From NCBI GenBank assembly GCA_019671005.1, contig CM033725.1, positions 32,019,338-32,083,337 on the forward strand: a stretch of DNA of 64,000 nt, written 5' to 3'. The position numbers and the translations under genes are program-made. The stretch comes from Hibiscus mutabilis (lineage: Eukaryota > Streptophyta > Magnoliopsida > Malvales > Malvaceae). The notes beneath the pieces were generated by a model, which did no database searches, was not told the origin of the DNA, and saw only the letters and a program-made list of their open reading frames with translations. Below are positions 1 through 10,988 of the stretch, piece by piece; the first letter of the stretch is position 1, and every line of letters begins with the position of its first letter.

Positions 1-125
1 CAAATTGAGATTTCATTACAAAAGAGGGGTACAAAAGTTACTATTACAAACATGTAACACATCAGATTCGAAATTTCTGATCAACGGAACCTACTTCCGA
101 CTAGACCAGTTTTCGGGATGTAACA
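1..125 (-). mobile_element. Element I: start of 3' LTR (Tekay/Del-type gypsy)
   Basis: On the minus strand this stretch begins TGTTACATCCCG directly after a purine-rich tract that follows the end of the gag-pol frame. That is the expected place and form of an LTR start. Only the first 125 bases lie in the window. I could not find a matching copy at the outer (right) end of the 5' LTR, so that end is probably truncated or replaced. Confidence 0.7.
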
Positions 126-146
126 ACCCTTCCCCCTTAAGAAAAT
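126..146 (-). other. Element I polypurine tract
   Basis: The minus strand reads AAGGGGGAAGGG immediately before the LTR start. This is a typical plus-strand priming tract for a gypsy element. It sits about 20 bases beyond the stop of the gag-pol frame. Confidence 0.65.
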
Positions 147-165
147 TCATCCTCAAATTTTCACC

Positions 166-345
166 TCAGGCAAAAAGATATGGGTACTGCTTTCGCATGG
201 TCTCTTCAGGTTCCTACGTTGCCTCCTCAACAGAATGACTTCTCCACAGAACTTTCACTAAGGGCATAGACTTGTTATGAAGCCGTTTAACTTTTTGAGA
301 AATGATCTGTACAGGTTCTTTCTCGTACTTCAGATTGGACTGAAT
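166..345 (-). pseudogene. Element I integrase C-terminal chromodomain
   Basis: This is the C-terminal tail of the polyprotein. It contains the chromodomain-like signature VKVLWRSHSVEEATWEPE (the Trp before EPE is a TAG stop here) and ends at a stop at 166-168. Chromodomains at the integrase C terminus define plant chromoviruses, and this motif form is typical of the Tekay/Del clade. In that family the domain helps target integration to chromatin. The in-frame stop shows the copy is inactive. Confidence 0.8.
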
Positions 346-1560
346 CTCCACAGACTCCGGCTCTATCACGTGGGAGGGATCCGACCGGTATTTGTGTAAC
401 ATGGATACGTAGAAGACGTTGTGAATCCAACTTAAATTTTTAGGTAGAGCTAATTGGTATGCCATAGGTCCAAAACTTTCAATCACTTCAAACGTGCCAA
501 TGAAACGGGGACTTAGCTTCCCCTTCTTGTCGAAACAAAGGATCTTCTTCCACGGAGATACTTTGAGGAAGGACTTCTCACCAACCTCGTACTAGATATA
601 TCTTCTTTTTAGATCAACATAGGACTTCTGTCGGTCGAAGGCAACCTTGAGTTGATCACGAATAATGGTTATCCTTTCCTCAGTCTCTCGAAGTAAGTCA
701 AGGCCTAGCATCTTGCCTTCACCGAGTTCGGTCCAGCAAAGAGGAGTTCTACATCTCCTTCTATATAGAGCTTTGTACAGGGCCATTTGAATTGAGGTTT
801 GATAACTGTTGTTGTATGCGAACTCGACTAAGGGTAAGGATTTCTCCCACGTATTCCCAAAGTCGATAACATAGGCTCGGAGCATATCTTCTAGTATCTG
901 AATAACTCTCTCGGATTGGCCATTGGTTTGAGGATGGAAAGCAGTGCTAAGGTGCACTCGCGTTCCTAAGGCCTCATGTAAGGTCCTCCAAAATCGAGCT
1001 ACAAATTGAGGGTCCGGATCAGAGATAATAGACATAGAGACTCTGTGTAACCGAATAACTTCATGGATATACAACTCCGCAAGCTTAGGCAAGCTGAAAT
1101 CCATTCTCACCAGAAGGAAATAAGCAGACTTAGTAAATCGGTCCACAATGACCCAAACAACATCATTCTTCTTTGGTGTCATAGGTAGGCCACTTACAAA
1201 GTCCATTGTAATACGTTCCCATTTCCACTATGAAAGCTCGATAGGTTGTAGGAGACCGATAGGCACTTTGTGCTTGGCTTTGACTCGTTGGCAAGTCAAG
1301 CACCTAGTCACAAAGTTTGTGATCTCGTTCTTTATTTCGAACCACCAGTATAGCTCTTTCAGGTCCTTGTACATTTTAATAGCTCCCGGGTGGACAGAGA
1401 AGGGGCTAGAATAGGCTTCACTCAAAATCTAATTCCGAAGATCATCATCATCGGGCAGACAAATATAGTTGCAGAAACATAACAAGTCTTCGGAGTTCAT
1501 GGCGAAGTCAGGATCTGTGTTATCCTTGACCATAGCAATGAGAGGCTGTAACTCCTCATC
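346..1560 (-). pseudogene. Element I integrase
   Basis: Integrase inserts the reverse-transcribed DNA into the host genome. The zinc-binding N-terminus is read around 1228-1425 (CLTCQRVKAKH). The catalytic core runs through 592-1206, with MDFVSGLPMT, an SDPDPQF segment holding the second Asp, and the HPQTNGQSERVIQ box supplying Glu context. The core continues into a GPY-like region up to about 346. Stops interrupt the frame near 592 and 1227, so the copy cannot make full-length enzyme. It lies between RNase H and the chromodomain, the normal order for gypsy elements. Confidence 0.85.
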
Positions 1561-1566
1561 GTTTTC

Positions 1567-2076
1567 TTAGAGTGCTTTGATTCGGGATACAATGGTCGAC
1601 TGCACTCTTAATTCAGCCAACAACTTGCCACACTTCTTGAGCCGAAAGTGGGCATTCAAACATTTTGGAGAAGGAGTAGGCTTTCGGCTTAGAGCATCAG
1701 CCAAAACATTGGCTTTACCAGGATGGTAGTCGATAAACAAGTCATAATCTTTTAAAAGATCCATCCACCGACGTTGATGGAGGTTCAACTACTTCTGAGT
1801 TAGGAGGTACTTTAGGCTCTTATGATCGGTGTATAGGTAGCATTTCTCACCATACAGATAGTGTCACCAAATCTTCAAAGTAAACACAACTGAGGCTAAC
1901 TCCAGATCGTAAGTTGGATAATTTATCTCATGTGGCTTGAGTTGACGTGAAGCATAAGCTATGACTTTGCCTTCTTGCATCAGGACACAGCCTAATCCTA
2001 GGTGGGATGCACCACTGTAAACGGTGAAATCTATGCTCGACTCGGGTTCCACCAAGATAGGGGCACGAGTAAAAGC
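1567..2076 (-). pseudogene. Element I RNase H
   Basis: RNase H degrades the RNA strand during reverse transcription. The start of the domain is at 1864-2055 (FTVYSGASHLGLGCVLMQ, then YASRQLKPHE), and the tail at 1567-1788 has the conserved HPGKANVLADALSRK. The first catalytic position is normally Asp in the YSDAS box and reads Gly here. A frame break lies between the two blocks, so the domain is inactive. Confidence 0.8.
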
Positions 2077-2880
2077 TTACTTCAGTTGATCGAAACTCCT
2101 TTGCTGATCCACCGTACATACAAAAGAAGTGTCCTTGCAAAGAAGCTTCGTTAAGGGGGCAACAATCAGTGAAAATCCCTTAACAAATCTATGATAGTAG
2201 CCTGCAAGTCCCAGAAAACTACGAACTTCTCCCACATTCTTCGAAGGAATCCAGTCAAGGATGGCTTGAATCTTCTTTGGGTCGACTTGAATTCCTGCAG
2301 AAGAGATCACATGGCCAAGGAATGATACTTCGGATAGCCAAAATTCATATTTTCTGAACTTGGCGTATAGTTGCTTTTCCCGAAGAGTCTAAAGCACAAT
2401 CCAGATATGTTCTTTATGAGTAGCAGCATCCTTCGAATAGATTAGAATTCCATCTATGAACACCACCATGAATTTATCTAGGTAAGGCCGGAACACACGG
2501 TTCATCAAGTCTATGAAGGCTGCTGGTGCATTCGTAAGCCCAAATGGCATTACTAGGAATTCATAGTGGCCATATCTAGTTCGAAATGCAGTCTTTGGAA
2601 CATTAGACTCCTTCACAAGCATTTGATAGTACCTGGATCGAAGGTCTATCTTTGAGAAGACAGAAACATCTTTCAATTGAACAAAAAGGTCATTGATCCT
2701 AGGCAATAAGTACTTGTTCTTGATCGACACCTTATTCAACTGACGATAGTCGATGCATAGGCACACCAATCCATCTTTCTTCTTAACGAACAACACCGGT
2801 GCTCCCCAGGGTGAGGAACTCGGTCAGATGAATCCCTTATCCAAAAAGTCTTAGATTTTGGCCTTTAGCTCTCTTTGCTC
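2077..2880 (-). pseudogene. Element I reverse transcriptase
   Basis: RT copies the element RNA into DNA. The fingers/palm region is at 2389-2796, with KKDGLVCLCIDYRQLNK, KIDLRSRYYQ and MPFGLTNAPAAF. The thumb and connection are at 2077-2310 (FLGLAGYYHRFVKGFS). The catalytic box reads FIDGILIYS, where the family has FIDD, so the second catalytic Asp is lost. The frame is also broken between 2310 and 2389. Confidence 0.88.
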
Positions 2881-2955
2881 CACCAGAGCCATTCTATATG
2901 AAGTGATAGAGACCGGACTAGTCCCAGGTTGCACTTCTATCCTGGATTTTACTTC

Positions 2956-3447
2956 TCAGGTGGGAGGGAGTCCTAGAAGTTCATCGGGAAACACATCAGA
3001 TAATTCTTTCACACCATGTACATCTTCAAGTTTTAGATCTTTCATAGCATACATGAGAGTCTTCTTAGGCTCGGGTTTGGTTTTCGTCAAATTTATGCTT
3101 TCCTTACCGAGCCTACGGAGGTACAATTTCTTCTTCAAACAGTCTACCCATGCTTGGTGTTCGGCTAACCAGTTGAGGCCTAATATGAGATTGAACTCTC
3201 GAAAAGGCAAGGCCATCAAATTAGCCAGAAAAGGGATCCCTTGGATCCTTAGAGGGCAAGCTTTACAAACCCATCGGATGATCACACTATCTCCTAACGG
3301 ATTAGAGACAACAATCTCAGAAGTGATCGGTTCTAATTCTAAGGCATACTTTGAAATCGAAGGTTCACTAACAAAAGAATGCGTAGAGCCTGGATCTACC
3401 AAAGAATAAACAAGATCAGGACATAATTCCACCATGCCTGCAATCAC
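2956..3447 (-). pseudogene. Element I aspartic protease
   Basis: This retroviral-type aspartic protease would cut the polyprotein. The active-site motif is SLVDPGSTHSFVS, the usual D-P-G-S form in Tekay-type elements. The flap and ILGLNWLAEH box follow. The frame runs on into the linker before RT (ELSDVFPDELLGLPP). No lesion is obvious inside the active-site block. Confidence 0.85.
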
Positions 3448-3639
3448 ATCAGGATCATCCTCCTACTCACTACCTCGAACATGGTACATCCGGGCTGAAG
3501 TCTGAGGATCACGACTAGCCGGAGGGGCATTGGTGTTGCGAGGTCTCCCCGCTGGTCCAGTTTGCACTTGCTTTGCTCCTCTTCCCTTTATAGGATTGTT
3601 TTGAGAAGCTACAGAGGTAGGAGCGTGAGGATTCTGCAG

Positions 3640-4741
3640 ACACTGCCTGATGAAGTGGCTAGACTCACCGCAAAGATAGCATGATCCAAATTGTCTATAT
3701 CACTGCCTGGGGTGCCTCTTCTAGCAAAAATTACATAGAGGGATCTGAGAACCTTTCGCAGAACCGCCTTTACTCTCTACTAAAGCTGTGTGAGCAACAG
3801 ATGTTCTTGCAGACTGGAACTATAGTACATAACCAGATTTTGGTAGCTGTTGAAAGGTAACAGGCTTTTGGTCCCACTTCCTACCCTACTTCTGAGATAT
3901 GGGTGGCGTGGAATCATCTCGAAACCTCTTATCAGATTGGGCTTGGTTCTCTTTCCTTTTTTTGGAAGCCTTCTGGGAGGCTTCAATAGCAATGGCTTAA
4001 TTAACTAAAGTTTGGAAGTCTTCTAACTCCAAGACGGTAAAAAGAGGACGCATTTCATCACAGAGGCCATCAACGAACATTCGGCACTTCTCTTTTTCTG
4101 TACGGATAATCTCGGCACCATATCTAGCATATATGCAGAAGTCGTGGATATACTGCTCCACGGGTCTTCCCCTTGTCTTAAATGGAGGAACTTCTTACGT
4201 CTTTCAGCGATGTAATGGTCACTGATAGACTTTTTGCGAAACTCCTGAAGAAAGAAATCCCATGTGATTCTTTGTTTAGGCACGGTGAGAGTTACAGTAT
4301 CCCACCAACTCTGGGCCTCCTCAACAATCAAGGCTAAGGCACACTTCAACTTATGCTCTTCGGGGCATTTCATTTGCTTATTCAGCACCTTTAGGGTGTT
4401 CTCCAGCCAGTATTCTTGACTTCAGGGTTGTCCAGGTCCTGGCTGGTAAATGTGTATACCGGGTATTGTTTGAGCTTATCAACAGGTGCTCTCGAAACAG
4501 TCAGGGTGGCTGCAGCAGGCTGAAAGGGTGGTTCTTATCGAAGGGACACAACCACTTGCTTGATCAAGTCAGCCATGGACATCAAATATTCTTGCTGAGC
4601 GGCCAGCATCTACGGAGGATGAGGCAGATCATTTTGCCCCACTTGTTTGGGCCTAACTTCTACCCTTAGGTTATCCCCTTGCATAGAGGAGGAGCCGGGA
4701 TTTGGTTCATCATTAGCGCTTCTATTAGTAGGCACAAACAT
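3640..4741 (-). pseudogene. Element I gag (capsid/nucleocapsid)
   Basis: Gag forms the particle that packages element RNA. The retrotransposon gag domain is clearest at 4023-4388 (CPEEHKLKCALALIVEEAQSWW, then FRKKSISDHYIAERR), followed near 3640-3700 by a CCHC zinc knuckle of the form CYLCGxSxHFxxxC. I place the start at the ATG 4741-4739, which is the first Met after the primer-binding site. Several stops and frameshifts break the frame, for example near 4600 and 4390. Confidence 0.8.
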
Positions 4742-4880
4742 ATTCAGATCTAATCATACAAAAAGAACAAATCGTGTAAGCTACAAGTAACAAATATCAT
4801 ATACAAATAACTCCTAGGTGGTATAAGTACATACAGACCCGTAACGGGCTTCAGTTTAGTCCTAGAATTGACTAAACCTA

Positions 4881-4893
4881 GGCTCTGATACCA
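4881..4893 (-). other. Element I primer-binding site
   Basis: The minus strand reads TGGTATCAGAGCC, complementary to the 3' end of plant initiator methionine tRNA and widely used by plant LTR retrotransposons. It marks the junction of the 5' LTR (to the right) with the internal region (to the left). Confidence 0.9.
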
Positions 4894-5300
4894 CAACTAT
4901 AACACCCCTTCCCGGTCTGATAGAGAACCAGGTCGGAAAGTGTTATTAGAAACTTGTTTGGAGATTGGAAGACAGAATCGAAGTTTGGAACTTGTTCAAA
5001 ATATTTTATTAGTGATTTACAAGGCTTTATCAAACCTGTTTGTTACTAGTCTTATTAGAATCAGGGTCAACTTTAACCTTTTTCAACTTAGGGACTAAAT
5101 TATAAATTTTACAAATTAGCAACCCTAATCTAGATTCTTTATTCCCAACTTGTATTAAAACATACCAATTATTAATCTGTGAAGTTTCATTACTATCAGA
5201 TATCGTTAACCTGATTAATTAGACAGAATGATTATTAGTGACCAACTTGCAAACTGCCTAAGACTTCTATTTTTTTCTTTATAACAGAATTAACTAACAT

Positions 5301-5590
5301 CGTATCGATACCCTAAGAGTCGTATCGATACACTAAGCCTAATTTCAGATTTCTAGATTTGAAGGACGTCAAACTCGTACTGATACAGCTAGTCTAGTAT
5401 CGATACGCGTTGACCATGTTGACTCCGTACGATATGCTCTATGTCTGTATTGATACCTTTTTCCCATACAGATTCCAGTGACCAAATTTTGTACCGATAC
5501 GCCCAAACCGTATTGATACGCCTTGTTTGACTAGGGTTGGCTGGATCAATTATGCAAGAACCGTACCAATACGCCATTATCCGTATCGAT
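5301..5590. repeat. Cluster of degenerate GTATCGATAC palindromes
   Basis: About ten copies or near copies of the palindrome GTATCGATAC lie within 290 bases, at roughly 5302, 5322, 5376, 5397, 5426, 5447, 5491, 5510, 5562 and 5582. Variants change one or two positions (GTACTGATAC, GTATTGATAC, GTACCGATAC). Spacing is irregular, so this is not a simple tandem array. Confidence 0.8.
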
Positions 5591-7188
5591 ATCCCCTGAC
5601 CTATAATGACATATTTTTACTGGTTTTTATTTGAATTAATCTGGTAATTGTTATCCAAATTTTACCAAACTTTACCAACAATCATAAAAATAGTATTTCT
5701 AATTGTGTGTCAAATTTTAGGACGTTTCGAATCTGTTTACTAGGATTTTACCAATTAGTGCGTATAAGCTCATTTTAACTAGGTTACCAACCTTCAAAAT
5801 ATACTATATTACACATACATCACTTAGGCTATTTTAGACTTATACAACCATATCAAAATAGGTCATTTCAACATGTTTGGACCTTATGCCACCCTACTAG
5901 GAGTTTGGAAACGAAAGTAAACATACATACAACTTGCAGAAGTGACTTGCAACCGGAAGATTACACGATCGAAGCTCGGAAAGTCTCAAGACCCTAAATT
6001 GCATGAGACACACATATGTTAGGCTTATATAGCCTAGTGACGTAGCCATAACAAGCATAATAGAATAATGTGACATTCATGGCAATCTATCATCAAAAAT
6101 GGCATACATAATTAGGCATCATGTTTGGGATCATTTATCATATTCTCACATAAACATAGCATAATTAAACAAACATTAATTCCTGTGGACAATATAACAA
6201 ATGGATACACGGATTTCCCTTTTACACCAAAGCATATATCGAAAAATAGGTTGTAGCCTTGAGCCGTAGCTTCAAATAAATCCCTTACACAATCCATCCT
6301 TATCTCCCCCACATAAAGGTCGTAGCCCCGGACCGTAGTCCACCCTTACTTATACGAGCTCAAATAATCCTATGGCATGCTAATTGTATCTAAAACTCAC
6401 AAATGTCCAGGGTACACATATATCATTATATTTCTTACCTTTGTGCCCGTAGGCCATTATATATCGAAAACGAAAGTGAGACGTAGCTCCATAACATATC
6501 ATTGTACATGTATGCATTGAATCATCACATAGCCATATCAATTTCACATCATATAACATATTGTTCGCATTTCAGCATATCATTTTCATAGTTCATTTAT
6601 ATTGGGTCATATGTCACATGTAAATCCATAACCGTATCAAAATGACACAAGGGCTTACCCAACCTTACCGTTCAAATTCATAGTTGATTGCTCTACTTGA
6701 GCTTGACATAATGCATAGTAAACCATGATAATGCAATGGGATGGCACCGAGCCTACCTCTTGACACGACTACACTCACCTTAGAGCACAGAAGCTTTTAG
6801 GATTCTCGGATTTTGATTCTTTTGTTCCTAGTCTCAATTAGAGATGGTGAACTGCTTTCCTCCGTGTTTTGAGCTAGGAAAATAACACAAGGAATCATCA
6901 CAATAACATAACAAAATTGTTCCAAGAATGGCTTAAGATTTCAATTCAAAATTATACTCCAATCTTACATGGAATTTGACAATAGATAGAGGGCTTTGCT
7001 TTACCCAAGTGATGACTTTGCTATGGTGTCTTCAAATTGAAGAGAATTTAAGCTTAAGATGAATGATAAAGGGGTGTGTGCTTAAGCTCGAGGTAGGGGA
7101 TAACAATGGAGGTGTTAGCTTGATGGAAGACAAGATTGATATTTGCTCTCGAGGGATTGAACAAATGAAAAAGGGCTTTCTTTTCTTT

Positions 7189-7199
7189 GGATATAAAAA
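7189..7199 (-). promoter_or_regulatory. Putative TATA box in element I LTR
   Basis: The minus strand reads CTTTTTATATCC. It lies toward the outer part of the LTR, as expected for a U3 promoter reading into the element. The call rests on this motif and its position only. Confidence 0.35.
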
Positions 7200-7450
7200 G
7201 GGTCCTACAACCTTAATGATATCCCACCTATACATGGGCCAATAAGAACCTTTCCTCCAACAAAGGGTTTTCTAAACCCAAGGATTGACAACTCTTTTCA
7301 AGTTGGCTAATGACCTCATTTGGTCATGTTTTCTGATGGACTCCACGTGGGAATGGACCTAAACCTTTTGTTTGGAAATAAACCACATTACAAGCTAATT
7401 CCTTTTTTTTTATTTCCCTAATTTGCACCCAAATTTGGAAAACTACACAC

Positions 7451-8061
7451 ATTCCTTACTTGAAAAAGAAAAAAATCAAGCAAAAGAAAAAGGAAAGGGA
7501 GAAAATCTTGAAAACAATGAAAAGAAAAAAGAAAAAAGAAAATTGTCTTATTTATAAGGAAAAATCAAAAGAAAAGACAAAAAATGTGAAAAATATTGAA
7601 TCCTTGTTTCTCCCAAAATTAAATTTGTGCAAAAAGCACGATGCAAAAGAGGAAAAGGAGTGTGAAGTTTTTCGATTCAAAAAGCCTAAAAGTCTTTCTC
7701 ATCATACCTTGTCCTAAGCCTTGTTACAACCAATTCAAAGACCTTTTGATCTTGTGATTCATCCTAGCTAAGTGGTGGAGATTTGATATATTTTCAAGCT
7801 TATGGTAAGTATCTTTTCATGCATTGACTTGATAGTTGTTGTCCCCTAAATAGTTTGAGCAATATTGTGTGAATCCTTTGCAAGGGTGTTTGATTTTATT
7901 CCATCTCTGACTTCATGATAATTAATTGGGATATTTTTTGCTTGTGCTAATTTGCAGTCTTGATTTATTACTTCCCTTATCCTTTCATTGTTACCAAAGG
8001 GACCCTAGATCTTGAATTTCAATACGCTTGAGGACAAGCACAATCTAAGTGTGGAGGTATA
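7451..8061 (+). mobile_element. Element II: 3' internal end of Athila-type gypsy
   Basis: This plus-strand stretch ends in AAGTGTGGAGGTATA directly before an LTR start, the usual purine-rich 3' end of Athila-type elements, with the characteristic CTTGAGGACAAGCA phrase just upstream. The first part (7455-7720) is very A-rich and opens a Lys/Glu-rich frame of 85 codons. I regard that frame as low-complexity sequence, not a gene. The rest of the element is missing to the left. Confidence 0.55.
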
Positions 8062-9230
8062 TGATAAGTCATATATTTGCATGTTTTTCATGTATTAAAT
8101 CCTATGTTTTAGCACATTAATCTATCTTAAAACCCTTAATTCAGGTTCTTATTTGGTTTTGTGGGTATTTTTTGGCCTTAAAGACGTTTCGTACATAAAT
8201 GATGAGTTTTAGCACCTTTTTGGCATTTTCAAAAAATCCCTTGCACAAAACTAGAAGCAATCGCAGAATAAGGCGTGGGCACGATGCAACACAGATTTAC
8301 TTGGAGGAAAAGTAATCCTACTACAAGTGGACGTCTACATTTAAAGCAATTAAAGTAATCTAGGGTTATTGAGTTTATTGTAATATCTTCTCCTTATTTT
8401 CCCCTATAAATAGAGATCATAAGGAGAAGGGAAAAAAGATCCTGAGAAGTAGCCAAAACCCTCTTCTTCTTCTTCTTCTTGCTGCCGGCACCATGAGTAG
8501 CTAAACCCCCTCTTTTCTAGTCAAGTTTAGGATCAAGGATATTGTTTCAAGTATTTTAGTGAGACCTTCTTGTTTTTAATCTTCTTGCTAATTTCAAGTA
8601 TCAAGTGTATCTTCCATGCTTGTTTCATACGCATATTCAATAGTTTGTAAGCTTTCCTCGAATTATTGCCCGGTATGCACAACCAATCCAATTAATACTT
8701 GGTAAAAGTGGTAAGAAACTCAATCGTACAGTTTTGAAGGTATGATTGCATGTTCTTGATAAATAACCATAATTTTATAGTGCATGTGCTCATGTCTCAA
8801 CTTAATGCTATTTGATAGGTTTAATTCTTATAAGCTATCCTTAAGAATTTAATCTTGATAATAAGTGATAGTCATTCTAAGCTTTCCCGGTGATTATCTA
8901 ATAAAGAGAGATTAGGTTGCATAAGCTTTCCTTTCAATTCTAAACTAAGCTACTTGAATTAATATAGAAATATCTTTTGTGAAGAATAATGATCTAAAAT
9001 CTGAATTAATATTCTAAGACCTATCTTAACTAGATATCTCTTCATAATTGAAATTCTCTTTATTTTAAATTGCTTCTTTCAATCAAAATCCCAACCCACT
9101 TTTTACTTTAATCGCATTCGCTTGTGAATTTAATTTCTTACCGTTCTCTGTGGGATTGTCCCTACTTGCCGCTACTACAAAATCCAAATATCAAGTAGGT
9201 ATTTATTTTTGACGGATTTGACACCCATCA
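8062..9230 (+). mobile_element. Element II: LTR (Athila-type)
   Basis: This 1169-base LTR starts TGATAAGTCA and ends ACACCCATCA, so the termini are TGAT...ATCA. A polypurine tract precedes it. It holds a TATA box (8404) and a CT-rich microsatellite-like stretch near 8460. On the right it abuts the broken RT of a minus-strand element with no primer-binding site, so it is a 3' LTR at a rearranged or insertion junction. Confidence 0.75.
8404..8413 (+). promoter_or_regulatory. TATA box of element II LTR
   Basis: CTATAAATAG lies about 340 bases into the LTR, followed by a purine-rich stretch and a CTTCTT run. It is a good plant TATA box in the expected U3 position. Confidence 0.6.
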
Positions 9231-9790
9231 GGCACTTTTCCTTGGTCAAATTTCATAAGAATTGATCAAAAGAATCTCCAAAGACAGAAAAATCATCCAT
9301 GAAAATCTCTAGAAAATCATCCACCATGTTTGAAAAGATGGCTATCATACAATGCTGGAATGTTACTAGAGCATTGTATAGGCCAAAAGGCATTTGGCGA
9401 AAGGCATAAATGCAATATGGACATGTTAATGTTGCCTTTTCTTGGTCCTCCAGTGCGATAGCAGTCTGGTTGTACCTGAAGTAACCATCCAAGAAGCAGT
9501 AATAGGGTTTCCCTACAAGCTTGTCGAGCATCTGGTTAATAAATGGCAGTGAGAAGTTGTCATTTTTCATGGCTTTGTTTAGCTTTCGATAGTTAATACA
9601 TATTTGTCATCCAGTGATGGTTCTTGTGGAGAAGAGTTCATCAAAATTATTCTTGATCACTGTCATGCCTCCTTTCTTCTTCACACACTGGACAGAACTC
9701 ACCCACGAGCTATTCGAGATAGGGTAGATGATTCTGACGTCGAGCCATTTAATGATCTTTTTCATAACCACGGTCCTCATGATTAGACTG
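9231..9790 (-). pseudogene. Element III reverse transcriptase (truncated)
   Basis: This is an Athila-type RT in minus sense. It has INYRKLNKAMKND, YCFLDGYFRYNQ, MPFGLYNALVTFQ and an intact FMDDFSVFG catalytic box, followed by DSFDQFL and a stop. About 40 bases later the element II LTR begins, so the thumb, RNase H and integrase are absent. A few codons also seem lost just before the junction, because NLTK is followed directly by EKC. Confidence 0.85.
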
Positions 9791-9792
9791 AG

Positions 9793-10382
9793 TCAACAAT
9801 GTGGCTCTATCAAGCTACTGTGATCATCTACAAGCAAACTCTTATGCATGCACAAAGTAGGGCACATACCCTTCAAGTCTGTAATAGTCCAACTAATAGC
9901 TTTCTTATGTTGAGGTAAGACATGCAATAGTTTATTTTCTTGCTCGGATGTTAAGATAGCAGATATGACAACAAGCAGCGTATTATTCTCCCTCAAATAT
10001 GCATATTTTAATTGTGGGTGAAGAGGTTTAAGATCAAGTATCGGCGGATGCTCAAGCGATGGCTTGAGGGATTTAAACTCAGCATACTTCAATGGTTCAA
10101 AAGATGTACCCGCCTGGTAAGGTCATCATTGAATTGTTCAATCTCTTCCTTACCTTCTTCCTCAGCTTCTTGCATGGTCTCGTCGAAGTCAGATTGTTCT
10201 ACAACACTGAGCACATTATTGTAGCATATGTCTTGAAGATTTTCTTTGACTAAGGTTTTCTCACTTCGTACAACCTGACATTCTTCATAATCATCTGCAT
10301 ATTTGAGAGTGCTGAAGACATTAAGTGCGATCTTTTGGTCGTTCATCTTCATAGTAAATACACCCTTCTCACGATCAATCAC
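9793..10382 (-). pseudogene. Element III protease-RT linker
   Basis: Two minus-strand blocks (10089-10382 and 9793-10092) match, in order, the same region of element VI. Shared text includes LKPSLEHPPILDLKP against LKPSLEHAPTLELKP, and the IDREKG...TMKM block against IDYEKGEITMRV. The region joins protease to RT in Athila-type elements. A frame break lies between the blocks. Confidence 0.75.
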
Positions 10383-10823
10383 AATTCACCTAGTGGCAAG
10401 GAATGGTCTCCCGATGATGATAGAAGCATTCTCGTTGGCTTCGCAATCAAGGATGATAAAATTTGCCAGGAAGACAAATATATATACCTTGACTAGGACA
10501 TCTTCAATTCTACCTTTAGGTCAGATTTGAGAACGATCGACCAATTGAAGGATCGTCGGTGTAAGCTTGGATCTCCCCATGCCCAATCTTGTAAACATTG
10601 ATTTTGGCATCAAATTGACACTTGCACCGATATCGCATAAGGCACAACCAAAATAGTTATGGCCTATGGAACATGGAATTGTGAAACTGCTAGGGTCCTT
10701 CAGTTTGGGTGGTAAATCACTCATCACAACCACACACTTGCCCACTGTATCAATGGTTTCAACTTCATCCATCATTCTTTTCTTGGTCACAATATCCTTC
10801 AGAAACTTTGTATATATCAGCAT
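10383..10823 (-). pseudogene. Element III aspartic protease
   Basis: The block FTIPCSIGHNYFGCALCDIGASVNLMP (positions about 10600-10680) is the Athila-type protease active site. Here the catalytic triplet reads D-I-G-A. Upstream, YTKFLKDIVTKKR is the usual lead-in from gag. The frame continues toward 10383, with a stop near 10521. Confidence 0.8.
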
Positions 10824-10988
10824 CTAATCAATGGCCTCCAAGAATGGGACATTGATGTACAACTATTTGAGCGGATCCAAAAACTTCTAGAATTGAACAT
10901 CTTGTTTCTAAGCCTTTAATCATTGCAGAAACGGAGGTGGCAGTCTAGGCTCATCGTGTGGCTTACTAGATGCGGTTGCATCCTTTGT

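Larger units (their letters stand above)
4894..7450 (-). mobile_element. Element I: 5' LTR, right end uncertain
   Basis: This non-coding AT-rich stretch begins at the primer-binding site with a GGTGTTATA-type LTR end (minus sense). It holds no credible coding sequence. It includes a cluster of GTATCGATAC-like palindromes and a TATA-like box on the minus strand. The right limit is an estimate: the U3 start seen at 1-125 is not found here, and Athila-like 3' sequence takes over near 7450. Confidence 0.5.

Noticed and set aside
2858..3409. 183-codon plus-strand ORF
   Set aside because: It is antisense to the element I protease and has no motifs of its own.
7460..7717. 85-codon Lys/Glu-rich ORF
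   Set aside because: The stretch is A-rich low-complexity 3' sequence of an Athila-type element. I could not support a protein.
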